NCBI GenBank assembly: GCA_946902985.2
Contig: OX336391.1
Location: 146,199,074-146,263,073, forward strand
Direction of reading: 5' to 3'
Origin: Meconema thalassinum
Taxonomy: Eukaryota; Arthropoda; Insecta; Orthoptera; Tettigoniidae
Length of the DNA: 64,000 nucleotides
Notes under the pieces: generated by a model
Databases searched by the model: none
What the model was told of the DNA's origin: nothing
What the model saw: the letters and a program-made list of their open reading frames with translations, nothing else
Shown here: in pieces, positions 41,632-52,030 of the stretch
Layout of the letters: each line of letters begins with the position of its first letter
Numbering within the stretch: position 1 is the first letter of the stretch
Made by a program: the position numbers and the translations under genes

Positions 41632-42726
41632 ATGGCGAACGCCATAGGGTACAAGAAACATGTTCAAATCATGCAGCGTATTATTGAGGCACGAAATACG
41701 ATTCGACATAAATTTCGTGAATTGCAACGTTTAAAAAACGTCAATCCTTTACCCATGATAAAACATGCTCCATCATCGGTTGATCCCATGAGATTTAAAC
41801 CTAATGCTTCTGCTGCTACTGCTGCTGCTGCTACCTCTCAAACCAAACCCATAACAAGTTCAAAATTTACTCAAACAGAATCCACACGACAGGTAAAATC
41901 CTCCTCTTCCTCCTCCTCTAATGTTAGTGAACAAGAACATCAAGAACATGAAAAGAAGGAAGAAGAAAAAGAGCATGAACAAAGTGAAAGTGACAGCGAA
42001 AGCGTATTTAGTCCTGAAAGAAAAAAGAAATCGTCACCCCTTCAACAGTTTCTAAAAACAAAACAAAAATCTTCCGTCATAGCGGCAACACCGTCTTCCT
42101 CCACATCGTCTCCGTTTTCACAAGTCTTGGCAACCCCTCAAAATAAAGCTCAACTCAAAAACATTTTAATCAAACATTATGGGGCAACCCTGGAACCGTA
42201 TTTGACCCTTCTATTTATTGGAAAGACAGATACCACGTATGGTGTTCGCTATGAGAATGATAGTTTTAAAATTGGGGATTCATCCATTAAATTTGCTCGT
42301 ACGAAAGCTGTCATTAAAAAGATCAACTATAAATTAACACCGGGTCTGTTAAAGCTGCTATTTTCTCGCACCCCCTCGACACAAGATTTTACGTCCGAGG
42401 ACCTTGCTAAATATAAATCCATTTTATTAGACACCAACGCTCACAAAAGAAACTATAAATCCTCTCAGCAGGTCAATGCCAATATATCCCAAAAATATAA
42501 AACCATCATTGCAAACATCTTTGGTAAGCAAAAACATCACTCTGCCTCTGGTGTAAGGTTTAAGAAATTAAAACCCTACCTAGATATAACCTTTTGGAAT
42601 AATCCCAATCAGTTAGTAGAGCGCTTATACTTGCTTCATGCATCAAAACAAGCTGGTCACACTGGACATGAGGCGGAAATCGCCCTCATTGAACAACAAC
42701 TCCGAGATGCTAAAATTATCTTATAA
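41632..42726 (+). CDS. Conserved Polinton protein upstream of integrase (DUF8207-like)
   Basis: A 364-aa frame. The N-terminal ~60 residues are helical and basic (RIIEARNTIRHKFRELQRLK). Residues ~60-160 are low-complexity Ser/Glu/Ala (polyS, EKKEEEKEHEQSESDSES). The C-terminal half is well structured: LEPYLTLLFIGKTDTTYGVR, IKFARTKAVIKKINYKLTPG, LAKYKSILLDTNAHKRNY and a final PNQLVERLYLLHASKQAGHT. I recall this C-terminal half as a domain of unknown function common in insect Polintons (DUF8207); the name is from memory and not verified. The function is unknown. It overlaps the integrase start by 20 nt. Confidence 0.82.
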   Translation: MANAIGYKKHVQIMQRIIEARNTIRHKFRELQRLKNVNPLPMIKHAPSSVDPMRFKPNASAATAAAATSQTKPITSSKFTQTESTRQVKSSSSSSSNVSEQEHQEHEKKEEEKEHEQSESDSESVFSPERKKKSSPLQQFLKTKQKSSVIAATPSSSTSSPFSQVLATPQNKAQLKNILIKHYGATLEPYLTLLFIGKTDTTYGVRYENDSFKIGDSSIKFARTKAVIKKINYKLTPGLLKLLFSRTPSTQDFTSEDLAKYKSILLDTNAHKRNYKSSQQVNANISQKYKTIIANIFGKQKHHSASGVRFKKLKPYLDITFWNNPNQLVERLYLLHASKQAGHTGHEAEIALIEQQLRDAKIIL

Positions 42727-43654
42727 GCCATCCCCCATCAAAGTGGGCATTGCTCATGAATTGCATAAACCAGCCCGACGCATTTATGAACGTCGTCGTG
42801 TCATTTCCAAAGGAATCGATGAACTTTGGCAGGCAGACCTGGTTGAAATGATACCTTATTCTAACGTTAACGACGGTGTACGCTATATGTTGACCGTCAT
42901 TGATGTCTATTCCAAAATGGCTTTTGTTCAACCAGTAAAAAATAAAACTGGTATCTTAGTCACAAAGGCCTTTCAACATATTATTGAACAATCAAAACGT
43001 CAACCTCACTTGTTACAAACCGACCAGGGGAAAGAATTTTTCAACAAGGATTTCTCCAGTTTTCTCAAATCTAAGGATATTCACCATTATGCCACCTATA
43101 GCAATCTCAAAGCCAGTGTGGTCGAGCGGTTCAATCGAACATTAAAAAGTTATATGTGGAAAGAGTTTACAATACATGGTTCCTATCGATGGATAGACTG
43201 GTTACCTCAACTTGTGTCTCGCTACAACAACACCATTCATTCCACCATCGGCATGAAACCTCGCCTCGTCACCAAGAACCTACCCAGACTCAATAGACTG
43301 TTTAACCCTATAAAAAGGCTAGATCCAAGGCGACATCGCCTTAAAATTGGAGATTTTGTTCGCATTAGTAAACATAGAAGTGTGTTTTCAAAATCGTATA
43401 CTCCACAATGGTCGACAGAAATTTTTAAAATTCGCCAAGTCAAGCTAGGTCAACCAGTGACGTATCTCTTAGAAGATCAGAGCGGTCAACCCATTCAGGG
43501 ACGATTCTATTATGAAGAAGTGCAAAAAACATTATATCCCAACGATTATCTCATTGAACGAGTAATTAAAGTCAAAGGTGCAAAATATTTTGTAAAGTGG
43601 TTAGGTTTTCCTTCCACGTATAATTCATGGGTCAATAAACATAATTTTTTGTAA
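42707..43654 (+). CDS. Retroviral-like integrase with chromodomain (Polinton c-integrase)
   Basis: Catalyses insertion of the linear element into host chromatin. The frame opens at 42638; I use the ATG at 42707 (315 aa) because residues before it are a shadow of the upstream gene. The RVE core shows D44 (LWQADLVEM), D106 (LLQTDQGKEF) and E140 (ASVVERFNRT), with 33 residues between the last two as in Polintons. A beta-rich region follows (KIGDFVRISK). A C-terminal chromodomain (YLIERVIKVKGAKYFVKWLG, ending in W..H.NFL) may guide it to modified histones. No disablement is seen. The poly(A) signal AATAAA (43653-43658) overlaps the stop codon. Confidence 0.97.
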   Translation: MLKLSYKPSPIKVGIAHELHKPARRIYERRRVISKGIDELWQADLVEMIPYSNVNDGVRYMLTVIDVYSKMAFVQPVKNKTGILVTKAFQHIIEQSKRQPHLLQTDQGKEFFNKDFSSFLKSKDIHHYATYSNLKASVVERFNRTLKSYMWKEFTIHGSYRWIDWLPQLVSRYNNTIHSTIGMKPRLVTKNLPRLNRLFNPIKRLDPRRHRLKIGDFVRISKHRSVFSKSYTPQWSTEIFKIRQVKLGQPVTYLLEDQSGQPIQGRFYYEEVQKTLYPNDYLIERVIKVKGAKYFVKWLGFPSTYNSWVNKHNFL

Positions 43655-43905
43655 TAAAACCCTATTTAATTATTTTGAAAAAAATAAAAAATAAAAAAAA
43701 TGTATCATATGACCTTTCATTATTCCCACCCTTTTGTTTATTACATGTCCAATAACCGCTTTGTTCGAGCCCATGCCAATCTGTTATCATGATGTTATAC
43801 ACTCACTCATTGTTTCAAACTTTGCATTGCATGATGAGTCCATAATGAACCTAGGCTATGACATACACATTATAAATCCGCACACTATATAATGACACCA
43901 GCCTC
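43655..43905. other. Unique sequence between integrase and right TIR
   Basis: A-rich tract (43675-43700), then mixed sequence with cactatataatgac near 43881, a TATA-like word. No gene seen. Confidence 0.6.
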
Positions 43906-46039
43906 TTATCTCTCTCTGCTGCGAGGCACGTACGATGATAAGACCTGTGTCTGTCTGGATCGCCGTGGGCTAGCTTCAATGCTTTCAATTCTCATTGCAT
44001 TAAACATGTTCTCTCTCTGCGTGTGAGCCCTGACCAGTCAAGACAAATAATAATAATAATAATAATGCATAAATGTTTTACTAACATCATAGCGCATAAC
44101 CTAACGTGACTTCAAATCTGGTTTCTTACATTTTTCCCCGTTTTCCTCAACGATCTCGAAAAAAAATAACGGAAACCATCATTTTAGGTTTTCCATACCT
44201 ACATTCCCGTAAACAGAACGACATAAATACATCGACATGACCATCATAAAAATCGCCTCATTCGTTTTCCAAATAACGCGAAAATGAACAAAAAACACCT
44301 TTTCCATAAGAAAACCATGTTTCCAGCTTTTTGCCTTTTTCATATCTATATCCCCGTAAAGAGGACAATGAAACGAAATAAATACTATCACACACGTCAT
44401 TCTCACGTTTTCGGTTTTCACAATATGAGGGAAAATCACAAAACCCATTTGTGACTAAAAAAAACATGTTTCCAGCTTTTAACCTATTCCATATCTATAT
44501 CCCCGTAAAGAGCACAACGAGACGAAAACATACTATCACGCACGTCATCATCACGTTATCCGTTTTCCAAAAATCGGCAAAAATGTGAAAAACGCATTTT
44601 TCGACCCAAAACCCTAAGTTCACCTTTTCGACATCTACATTCCCGTAAAGAGCACAACGAGACGAAAAAAACGAATCCAAGCACGCTCTCCCAGCATGAC
44701 CCGTTTTCCAAAAATCGGCAAAAATGTGAAAAACGCATATTTAGACCCAAAACCCTAAGTTTACCTTTTCGACACCGACATTCCCGTAAAGAGCACAACG
44801 AGACGAAAAAAACGAATCCAAGCACGCCCTCCTAGCATGATCCGTTTTCCAAAAATCGGCAAAAATGTGAAAAACGCATGTTTTGACCCAAAACCCTAAG
44901 TTTACCTTTTCGACACCGACATTCCCGTAAAGAGCACAACGAAACGAAATAAACGAATCCAAGCACGCCCTCCTAGCATGACCCGTTTTCCAAAAATCGA
45001 CAAAAATGTGAAAAACGCATGTTTTGACCCAAAACCCTAAGTTCACCTTTTCGACACCGACATTCCCGTAAAGAGCACAACGAGACGAAAAAAACGAATC
45101 CAAGCACGCCCTCCTAGCATGACCCGTTTTCCAAAAATCGGCAAAAATGTGAAAAACGCATGTTTTGACCCAAAACCCTAAGTTTACCTTTTCGACACCG
45201 ACATTCCCGTAAAGAGCACAACGAAACGAAATAAACGAATCCAAGCACTCCCTCCTAGCATGACCCGTTTTCCAAAAATCGACAAAAATGTGAAAAACGC
45301 ATGTTTTGACCCAAAACCCTAAGTTCACCTTTTCGACACCGACATTCCCGTAAAGTGCACAACGAAACGAAATAAACGAATCCAAGCACGCCCTCCTAGC
45401 ATGGCCCGTTTTCCAAAAATCGACAAAAATGTGAAAAACGCATTTTTTGACCCAAAACCCTAACTTCACCTTTTCGACACCGACATTCCCGTAAAGTGCA
45501 CAACGAAACGAAATAAACGAATCCAAGCACGCCCTCCTAGCATGGCCCGTTTTCCGAAAATCGACAAAAATGTGAAAAACGCATTTTTTGACCCAAAACC
45601 CTAAGTTCACCTTTTCAATACCTACATTCGCGTAAATAGCACCATGAGACGAAAAAAACCAATCCAAGCACGCCCTCCTAGCATGGCCCGTTTTCCGAAA
45701 ATCGACAAAAATGTGAAAAACGCATTTTTTTACCCAAAACCCTAAGTTCACCTTTTCGATACCTACATTCCCGTAAAGAGCATGACGAGACGAAAAAAAC
45801 GAATCCAAGCACGCCCTCCTAGCATGGCCCGTTTTCCGAAAATCGACAAAAATGTGAAAAACGCATTTTTTTACCCAAAACCCTAAGTTCACCTTTTCGA
45901 TACCTACATTCCCGTAAAGAGCATGACGAGACGAAAAAAACGAATCCAAGCACGCCCTCCTAGCATGGCTCTTTCCATTCCAAGGTCGCAGGGGCTCACC
46001 ACTTGCTAAGTGAGACAGCTCTGTCACTACCACACTACT
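43906..46039 (-). repeat. Right terminal inverted repeat (2134 bp)
   Basis: Inverted copy of 25404-27396, 141 bp longer because it has ten full units (44559-45968) instead of nine. The additional unit duplicates the outermost variant (SRHALYGNVGIEK). Near-identity of the two ends implies recent insertion or ongoing gene conversion. An open frame of the array runs in phase into the gypsy reverse transcriptase frame at 46040. Confidence 0.95.
44559..45968 (-). repeat. Tandem array of ten 141-bp units inside right TIR
   Basis: Same unit as 25475-26743 on the opposite strand. Ten units of 141 bp, with three degenerate ones further inside (to about 44170). Variants (FFSSRH, WFFSSHGAIYANV, FISFRC) appear in the same order as in the left array. 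Confidence 0.92.
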
Positions 46040-47580
46040 ATAATGGTTGTTTCCCTCTTGATACTTCTGATACAGAATTGCGCTGATTCCGACTTTTGAA
46101 GCGTCCGTCTCAACAATAAACGAACGTTCCAAGTCCGGATACTCGAGCTTAATATTGTCTCTGAGCATCTGCTTTGCCAAAATAAATGCATTCTCAGCTT
46201 CTGTTCCCCATTTCCATCGGTTATTTTTCTTCAATAACTCGTGCAATGGTGCCATACCTTCCGAATAACGAGGACAGTGGTTACTAAAGAATTGACAGAG
46301 ACCTGCGAAAGCTCGCACGTCTCGAATCTTCTTCGGTCGAGGAAATCTTAAAATAGCATCAATTTTGTCTTGGTTTGGATGGTAACCATGTTGATCAATT
46401 GTATGCCCCAGGAAATTAATCTTCTGTTGGAAGAAGTGACATTTACTGAACTTAACTTTCATGTTAACCTCTCTCAGGTTCTCCAATAGTTTCTTTAAAT
46501 GAATCAGGTGTTGCTCGGGTTTTTCTGATGAAACAATTAAATCATCCACGTAGCATATGACATTAGCTTTCACTTCTTCTGTGAGCTTGCTATCCAATGC
46601 TCTAATTAAGGCAGGGCTTGAGTTAATGAGCCCAAACGGGACGCGTTCAAAACAAAAGCTATTCTGTTCGAAAAAGAAGCCTGTGTAAAATTTACTCCTC
46701 TCAGTTAGCTCAATCTGATAAAAGGATGAAGTTAGGTCCAAAACACTGAAGCATGACTTCCCCTTGAACTTCCTCAATAATTCTCGGATCTTAGGCGGTC
46801 GGTCGTGTTTTTTTCTATGAGGCTGTTGAGACCCCTTGCATCTAGGCAAACCCGCAGAGTCCCATCTGCTTTCTTCACTGCTGTGATTGGGTTCAAGTAA
46901 GGCGTTGCCTGTTTTCGGATTATCCCATCCTTTTCCATTCCTTTAATGAGATTAGCAACCTCTGCTTGATATTTCTAGGAATAGGGTATAGCTTCTTTTG
47001 AAATGGTGTATTGTCCTTCAGTTTAATTTCGTATTTAAAACCCTTGATAAGACTTGGTTTATCATCGAAGATATCGGAATATTCCTGGATTAATGCTTCC
47101 AATCTGCCTTCATAGACCTCAAAATCGTCTATCTTCAAACCATAATGTCCTGTCTTTTCTAATTCGACTTCCGAAATAATTTTCTCAATTTTTTTTCCGT
47201 GGTTTCCTTTTCTATTACGTATTCATTCCTGTCTTCCTTTTCTTCGCCGCTGTTCCCCTCGTTAAACTTCACTATGCCATTCAAGTCTATCACTGCACCT
47301 GTCTTAGTGATGAAATCTATCCCCAGTATAGCATCGAAATTAATTTTATTCAGAACTATAAAGATTTGTTCATTAGCATGACCGTTTATAGTGAACTTCA
47401 TGAGTACTTGTATTCTACATTTCATCGTCTTATCATTGGATATGCCACGAATTTTAATAGATGAAACTGGCATTGATATAATAGACTTTCCATCTTTCAA
47501 TTTATTATAGCAACTTTCTGACAAGATAGATGCATTCGCTCCCGTATCCAGGAGTGACCTTAAATTCTCTCCTTCCGTTG
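46040..47580 (-). pseudogene. pol: Gypsy pol: protease, reverse transcriptase, partial RNase H
   Basis: The protease active site LLDTGANASILS lies at about 47560-47525, followed by AILGIDFITKTGAVIDL. The linker frame 47138-46920 has LKDNTPFQKKLYPIPR. RT motifs follow: ITAVKKADGTLRVCLDARGL, SVLDLTSSFYQIEL, FERVPFGLINSS, VICYVDDLIVSS (YVDD catalytic box), FLGHTIDQHGYHPN, and the RNase H start FIVETDASKVGISAILYQ. Two frameshifts (about 46925, and an A-run near 46815) break the RT. The coding region is interrupted after EGNNHY, where the Polinton repeat begins and continues the open frame by chance to 44741. Confidence 0.9.
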
Positions 47581-47690
47581 TAATTTGCTAAATAGGTAAA
47601 CTAGCTATTTTTCCTCTCTCTGGCTCCTCTCTTTAATATAATAAGTCTTCATTTTGTACCTGATAGGATTCGTTCACGGCGATCTCATGC

Positions 47691-48812
47691 CTATCGTTGG
47701 TGAACACTGTTCTTCCCTCTACTTCCGTTTTCCAATCGGAGTTTTTTTGGTACCCCGCTCAGGTTCTGTTCCTGAGTTCCTGAGCTCGAGGCTTGAGGTT
47801 GTAGCTCTTCTCTTCCTTGGCTATTTCTTGCCTCATTTTCTCTATGGTTGTTCCTGTAGTCTTGACTTTCTCTGTCACGATCTTGGCAATATTGCCTAAC
47901 GTTGTCGTTGTTGCGCCAACCTCTCTGTTGTTGTTGTTGTTGTTGTTGTCGTGGCTGTTGTTGCTGCTGCTGCTGCTGTTGTTGTTGTTGGCGGGCATAA
48001 TTATCGACGTTCCAGTTTTTATACCGACAATATCTTCCTGCTGTGCCTCTATTGTTCCGGTCGTAATAGTTGTACCTCCGTGCGTCATTGTTCCGGTGGT
48101 ATCCAGTCCTTCTCTGACCATTATTCCACGTTCTTGCCTGGTATGGCCTTCTATCTCGAAATCTGCGATACGGTGGTTCATAACGGTTCCTCCCATATGC
48201 ATTATTCCTGCTTGGACCTGGTCTACTACGGTTCTCCTCCGTCTGCAGCACGGTATGAAGTTCTCTAGTCCCCGGTCTTCCTCTAGTATTACTAATAGGC
48301 GTTGCATTCGGTGTGGAACTAGCATGATCTAACTGCCTCAATATTTCTGCCATTCCTTCCAGAGATTTCACATCTGCCGCAATTAAATGTCTTCTGACAT
48401 CATTTGGCATCTGTCTCGATATCGCATGAATCAATTCCGTCTCAGCCAATGGTGGATCCAAATACTGAAGTCTGGCGAGTTGCGATGTAAAGAACGTTGC
48501 ATAACGCGTAGGGGTAGAGTGCGCATATCTTTTAGAGTATACTTCAGCTCTAATGTCCTGCTGCATCTCTAAACTCCAAAATCTGCGTTGTAAAGCGTCC
48601 GCAAACTTTTCAAAGTTGGTGTACGTGTATTTGAAAGCCCTATGCCAATTTAAAGCTTCGGATTCAAGATGTTTCTCAACTACACGCATTTGTCGGTTCC
48701 TTGGTATGCGATTATTATCGAGATAATGTCGCATGTCTCTAAGAAATTCGACTGCTGTGATGTTTCCTACTCCGCTGAAACGAGTCGGTTTATCGTCAAT
48801 ATTTCTTATCAC
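47691..48812 (-). pseudogene. gag: Gypsy Gag, capsid and nucleocapsid-like part
   Basis: A 373-aa frame. The capsid region has FSGVGNITAVEFLRDMRHYL, EALNWHRAFKYTYTNFEKFA and LAETELIHAISRQMPNDVRR, which fit a Ty3-type capsid fold. The C-terminal half is Arg/Asn/Tyr-rich with polyglutamine runs (47920-47985 region) and has no CCHC zinc knuckle, so nucleic-acid binding would rely on basic residues. It is in the same frame as the upstream coiled-coil part but separated by a TGA near 48857. Confidence 0.82.
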
Positions 48813-48854
48813 GATAACGTTCGGGTTATTTCTATGGCCTCCTTGGTCATAGAA

Positions 48855-50347
48855 TCACCCTAATCCTGCATATTCCCTCTGAATACGTTCCGGTTCTTGC
48901 ATCATGTGTGGCCGCTCCTGCCTTCGACTAATGATGCTTTCATTATCGTCTTCAACTCTTTCTTCTGGTTTACTAAGTCTTCCTAATTCTTCTTTATATT
49001 TCTCCTCTCTGCTTAGGAAAAATTGAGTGATATCCCGTTGCATTCCTAATTTTATCTCTTCCTTCAAACCCTCATGGTCGCATGGTTCTGCCAAAGTAAG
49101 TGCGTTGAGTTTGTTACAAATGTCACGTAGTTCGCTTTCCTGACTTGACTTTACTTTCGCGAGATCAAGATTTATTTCATTAACTGTCGCGCGGATAACG
49201 TTTAGTTCCTCACTTTTTTCCGTTTCTATATTATTTACAATACCTCCCATTTCGGTAATGCTCGATTTTCTACTTTCCTCTATTTGCTTATACAGTTCTA
49301 ATTTTAAATTATCCCTGTGAATCTTAGCATTTTTCTGTATTTGGTTAACATCCTGCAATATTTTACCATGCAGTTCCTGCATGTAATCCCTATTTGTTTT
49401 AAAACCCTCATCTCTTAAATTACTATCAGATTTAGTTATACAAGATTCAATGTCAACATTTATACCCTCTGTTATCAGCGTCTGTTGGTCTTTTAACTTA
49501 CCTTCCAAGTTACCAACAGTGGTGTTCAGGTCACTGGGCTAATCAGTGAGCTTCTTCTGGGAACCTAGCAAGGAATCATTGTATTTAAGCTGCTCTATTG
49601 TGGCTTTCCCTATACTTTCCTGTATCTTTCCTTCTAGCTTTAGGATGTTCTCATTACATTGGACTTGAGCTTCTACTACCTTCTGGTTAACTTCCTATCT
49701 AAGTGAGCTCATTTCTATCTTGGTAGAGGCCACATCTTCTTTCACCTGATTGAAAGCTGATTTGGTCTCTTACAAAGCTCTCCTGCTTTCGTCTATAGAA
49801 ATTCTACTTTCGGTCTGCGCTAGTTTGCTTTGCTCCTGAGCTAATCTTCCTTCCTCCTGGGCTTTTTCTAAGGCTTTCTTAATCTCTTCCTGTGTCTTTT
49901 CAACCTTCTCTTGTGTCTGTCTGACTTCTTCTTGTGCCTTTTCTTGTGCTAACCTAGCCTCTTCTTGGGCTTTTCTTATAGCTACTTGCACCTTTTTATC
50001 TTCCTCTCTCGCCTTTCTCATTTCTTCCTGAACTTTCTCTTGAATCTTTCTATTTTCTTCTTGAGTTTTCTCTTGTGCCTTTCTTACCTCCTCCTGGACT
50101 TTCTCTTGAAATTTCCTACACTCCTCCTGAACTAAGGATATACTAGCTTTAGTAACCGACTGAGCTAATGCTAACTCTCCCTTCATCTCAGACTTAACTG
50201 TCACTGCTGACTGCTTTATCTCTCTAACTTCTTAGTGCTATCGTGTGTGGATTTGTGCAGGGTATCGACATCTCCTGTTAACTGCTGATGACTTTCCTGG
50301 ATCTTCTCCAGAATAGCCCTAATATGGCTCATATCTCCCGACGACAT
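48855..50347 (-). pseudogene. gag: Gypsy Gag N-terminal coiled-coil part, broken
   Basis: Starts MSSGDMSHIRAILEKIQ at 50347. After a frameshift near 50225 it continues as a long Glu/Lys/Gln coiled coil (50204-49770), with an ~11-residue repeat pattern such as QEEVRKAQEKTQEENRK. In-frame stops occur near 49770, 49698 and 49540, and at the end near 48857. The last segment (49508-48855) has KLNALTLAEPCDHEGLKEEI. A long N-terminal coiled coil in front of the capsid is unusual but known in some insect gypsy groups. Non-functional. Confidence 0.75.
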
Positions 50348-50783
50348 AATAATTTCACACTTGAGAAATAAGGAGGTATCATCTATACTACTTCATGGAC
50401 ATGTCAGAGTGACCAACTCATTTAAATACTACAAAGGAATACTTCGACATACGTATTAAAATACATTAACTTAACGTCTACAATCTTATCTAACCTTATT
50501 TTAATAAACTGATCTTCCTTCACTCCGCAATCCCTAACTAATATTACGTTTCGACAACAAGAATTTAACTAAATTTGACTGTAATATGACCAAAATGTCA
50601 TTAGCTGGAAAAACAAACATGCCTCTAACAAACAGTACTCCTCAAATTTGGCAGTGTTTATTCACTTAAACAACTTTCCAAAAATTTGGGATCGGCATTT
50701 CTAAATAAACACAAAATCTAACAAATATATAGTACGGTTGTCGTTGCAGACTACACTGTCTCAACACAATCGATGCCAAAACA

Positions 50784-50796
50784 CGTTCGGGCGCCA
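50784..50796 (-). other. Gypsy primer-binding site (tRNA-Lys type)
   Basis: Minus-strand TGGCGCCCGAACG matches the 3' end of a lysine tRNA family used by many retroelements. It lies about 440 bp upstream of the gag start and three bases after a TAATT word that may end the LTR. Confidence 0.75.
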
Positions 50797-50813
50797 AGAA
50801 ATTACCACCTATA

Positions 50814-50898
50814 TGCACCCGAATCCCGCATAGCCATAGCCTACAATCCTTTTCTATCTTTACGGATATAGGCTATGGCTATGCGGGATTCGGGTGCA
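50814..50898. repeat. Perfect 30-bp inverted repeat (strong hairpin)
   Basis: Arms 50814-50843 and 50869-50898 are perfectly complementary over 30 bp with a 25-bp loop. The outer bases are tgcacccgaatcccg. It lies in the inferred end of the gypsy 5' LTR, 18 bp from the primer-binding site. Confidence 0.9.
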
Positions 50899-51244
50899 GT
50901 ACCAAGCGTTGACTATCTGAAACAATTTTAATTTCAAGGATACCCAACGTAGGGAGTAATTTAACGGGAATGATAAACAAATAGAGGTTTATTTTTAAGA
51001 ACAGTGGCAGATACTTGAAATCTAATTTCATATTAATTCACTTGTAATACATAATACATGATTGTCGAATGTGTTAATAAACAGAGCACTTAATACGAAT
51101 ATTTGTATAGACAACGGCTTAAGAGCTTTTCTGAACGAAAATGCTGACCGAGGTCCAATAAAATGCTGAGAAACACTGCCAAGAACATATCATGGGTGTT
51201 TTCCATGGTGACTTCGTGCCAGTCCAAAACAACACACATCTCTA
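50899..51244. other. Interval with no recognised gene
   Basis: Probably includes the remainder of the gypsy 5' LTR, but I cannot delimit it. Confidence 0.4.
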
Positions 51245-52030
51245 TTGTATTGTTTTTGTTTTAAGGGACGGAACAGCGAGGTCATCTTCTCCTACATTTT
51301 CCTTCATTCAACGCTCCTATTAAAAAACAAGAACCCCTCACCTAAAATATGTGTGGAACATTAGATGCTATAATTACGATGTAGGGTACTGACAGTAACA
51401 ACTAGCAGTGGAGGCTGTCTTCAAGGGTGGACCTTAAATATATTCACACCATGGCTACCTGCGGAGGGAGGCATCAAGGTGGCAGGAGGACCAACATCAT
51501 ATTGACAGGGCTAGCAGTGAAGGTCGCCCGCCTCATGTGAATGTTCGGACACTTCTGATCTCTTAATCTAGATTTACAATTGAAATCCGACGCGTTCTAG
51601 TTATGTTAGTTAGTTATTGTTGATTTAAGGGGCGGAACTGCGAGGTCATCTGCTTCTACACACATCTCACTTTCCTTCGTTCAACGCTCCTGGAAAAAAC
51701 CAACAACCCCTCACCTAAAATATGCGTGGAACATTAGAGGCTATCATTAAGATGTAGGGTAAGTCAACTCCATACTGACTGTCACAGCTAGCAGTGGAGG
51801 CTGTCTTCAAGGGTGGACCATCAATAATATTCACACCATGGCTACCTGCGGAGGGAGGCATCAAGGTGGGAGCAGGACCAACATCATATTGACAGGGCTA
51901 GCAGTGAAGGTCGCCCGCCTCATGTGAATGTTCGGACACTTCTGATCTCTTAATCTAGATTTACAATTGAAATCCGACGCGTTCTAGTTATGTTAGTTAG
52001 TTATTGTTGTTTTAAAGGGCGAAACTACGA
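51245..52030. repeat. Tandemly repeated ~370-bp SINE-like element
   Basis: Two nearly full copies and the start of a third. Each begins ttgttttaagggacggaac / ttgatttaaggggcggaac / ttgttttaaagggcgaaac (51250, 51618, 51998). The body contains gctagcagtggaggctgtct and catggctacctgcggaggga. The gaggtcatctgc word following the start resembles a widespread insect short repeat. Confidence 0.75.

Larger units (their letters stand above)
25404..46039. mobile_element. Maverick/Polinton (adintovirus-like) provirus, apparently complete
   Basis: A 20,636-bp element with ends AGTAGTGTGG (25404) and its complement (46039), within the 15-25 kb range of the group; Polintons usually start AG. It encodes the hallmark set: protein-primed PolB, chromodomain integrase, A32/FtsK-type packaging ATPase, adenain-type protease, double-jelly-roll-type capsid and penton-like proteins. 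Accessories are BIR, phospholipase A2 and several conserved unknowns. Genes lie in three blocks: right (28.5-34.2 kb), left (35.0-40.8 kb), right (40.9-43.7 kb). Nearly all frames are open. The two flanks are unrelated and lack the 6-bp duplication expected (aatgta versus ataatg). Confidence 0.96.
46040..50803 (-). mobile_element. Ty3/gypsy LTR retrotransposon, decayed and cut by the provirus
   Basis: Read on the minus strand: primer-binding site (50796-50784), gag (50347-47691), aspartic protease (~47580), reverse transcriptase and the start of RNase H, stopping at 46040 against the provirus. The rest of RNase H, the integrase and the 3' LTR are not in this window. Several stops and frameshifts show it was inactive. 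The 5' LTR should lie right of 50803, but its outer edge was not found. Confidence 0.88.

Noticed and set aside
47759..48332. Frames on both strands overlapping the gypsy gag polyglutamine region
   Set aside because: They are shadows of the CAA/CAG-rich stretch; only the frame with capsid motifs is supported.
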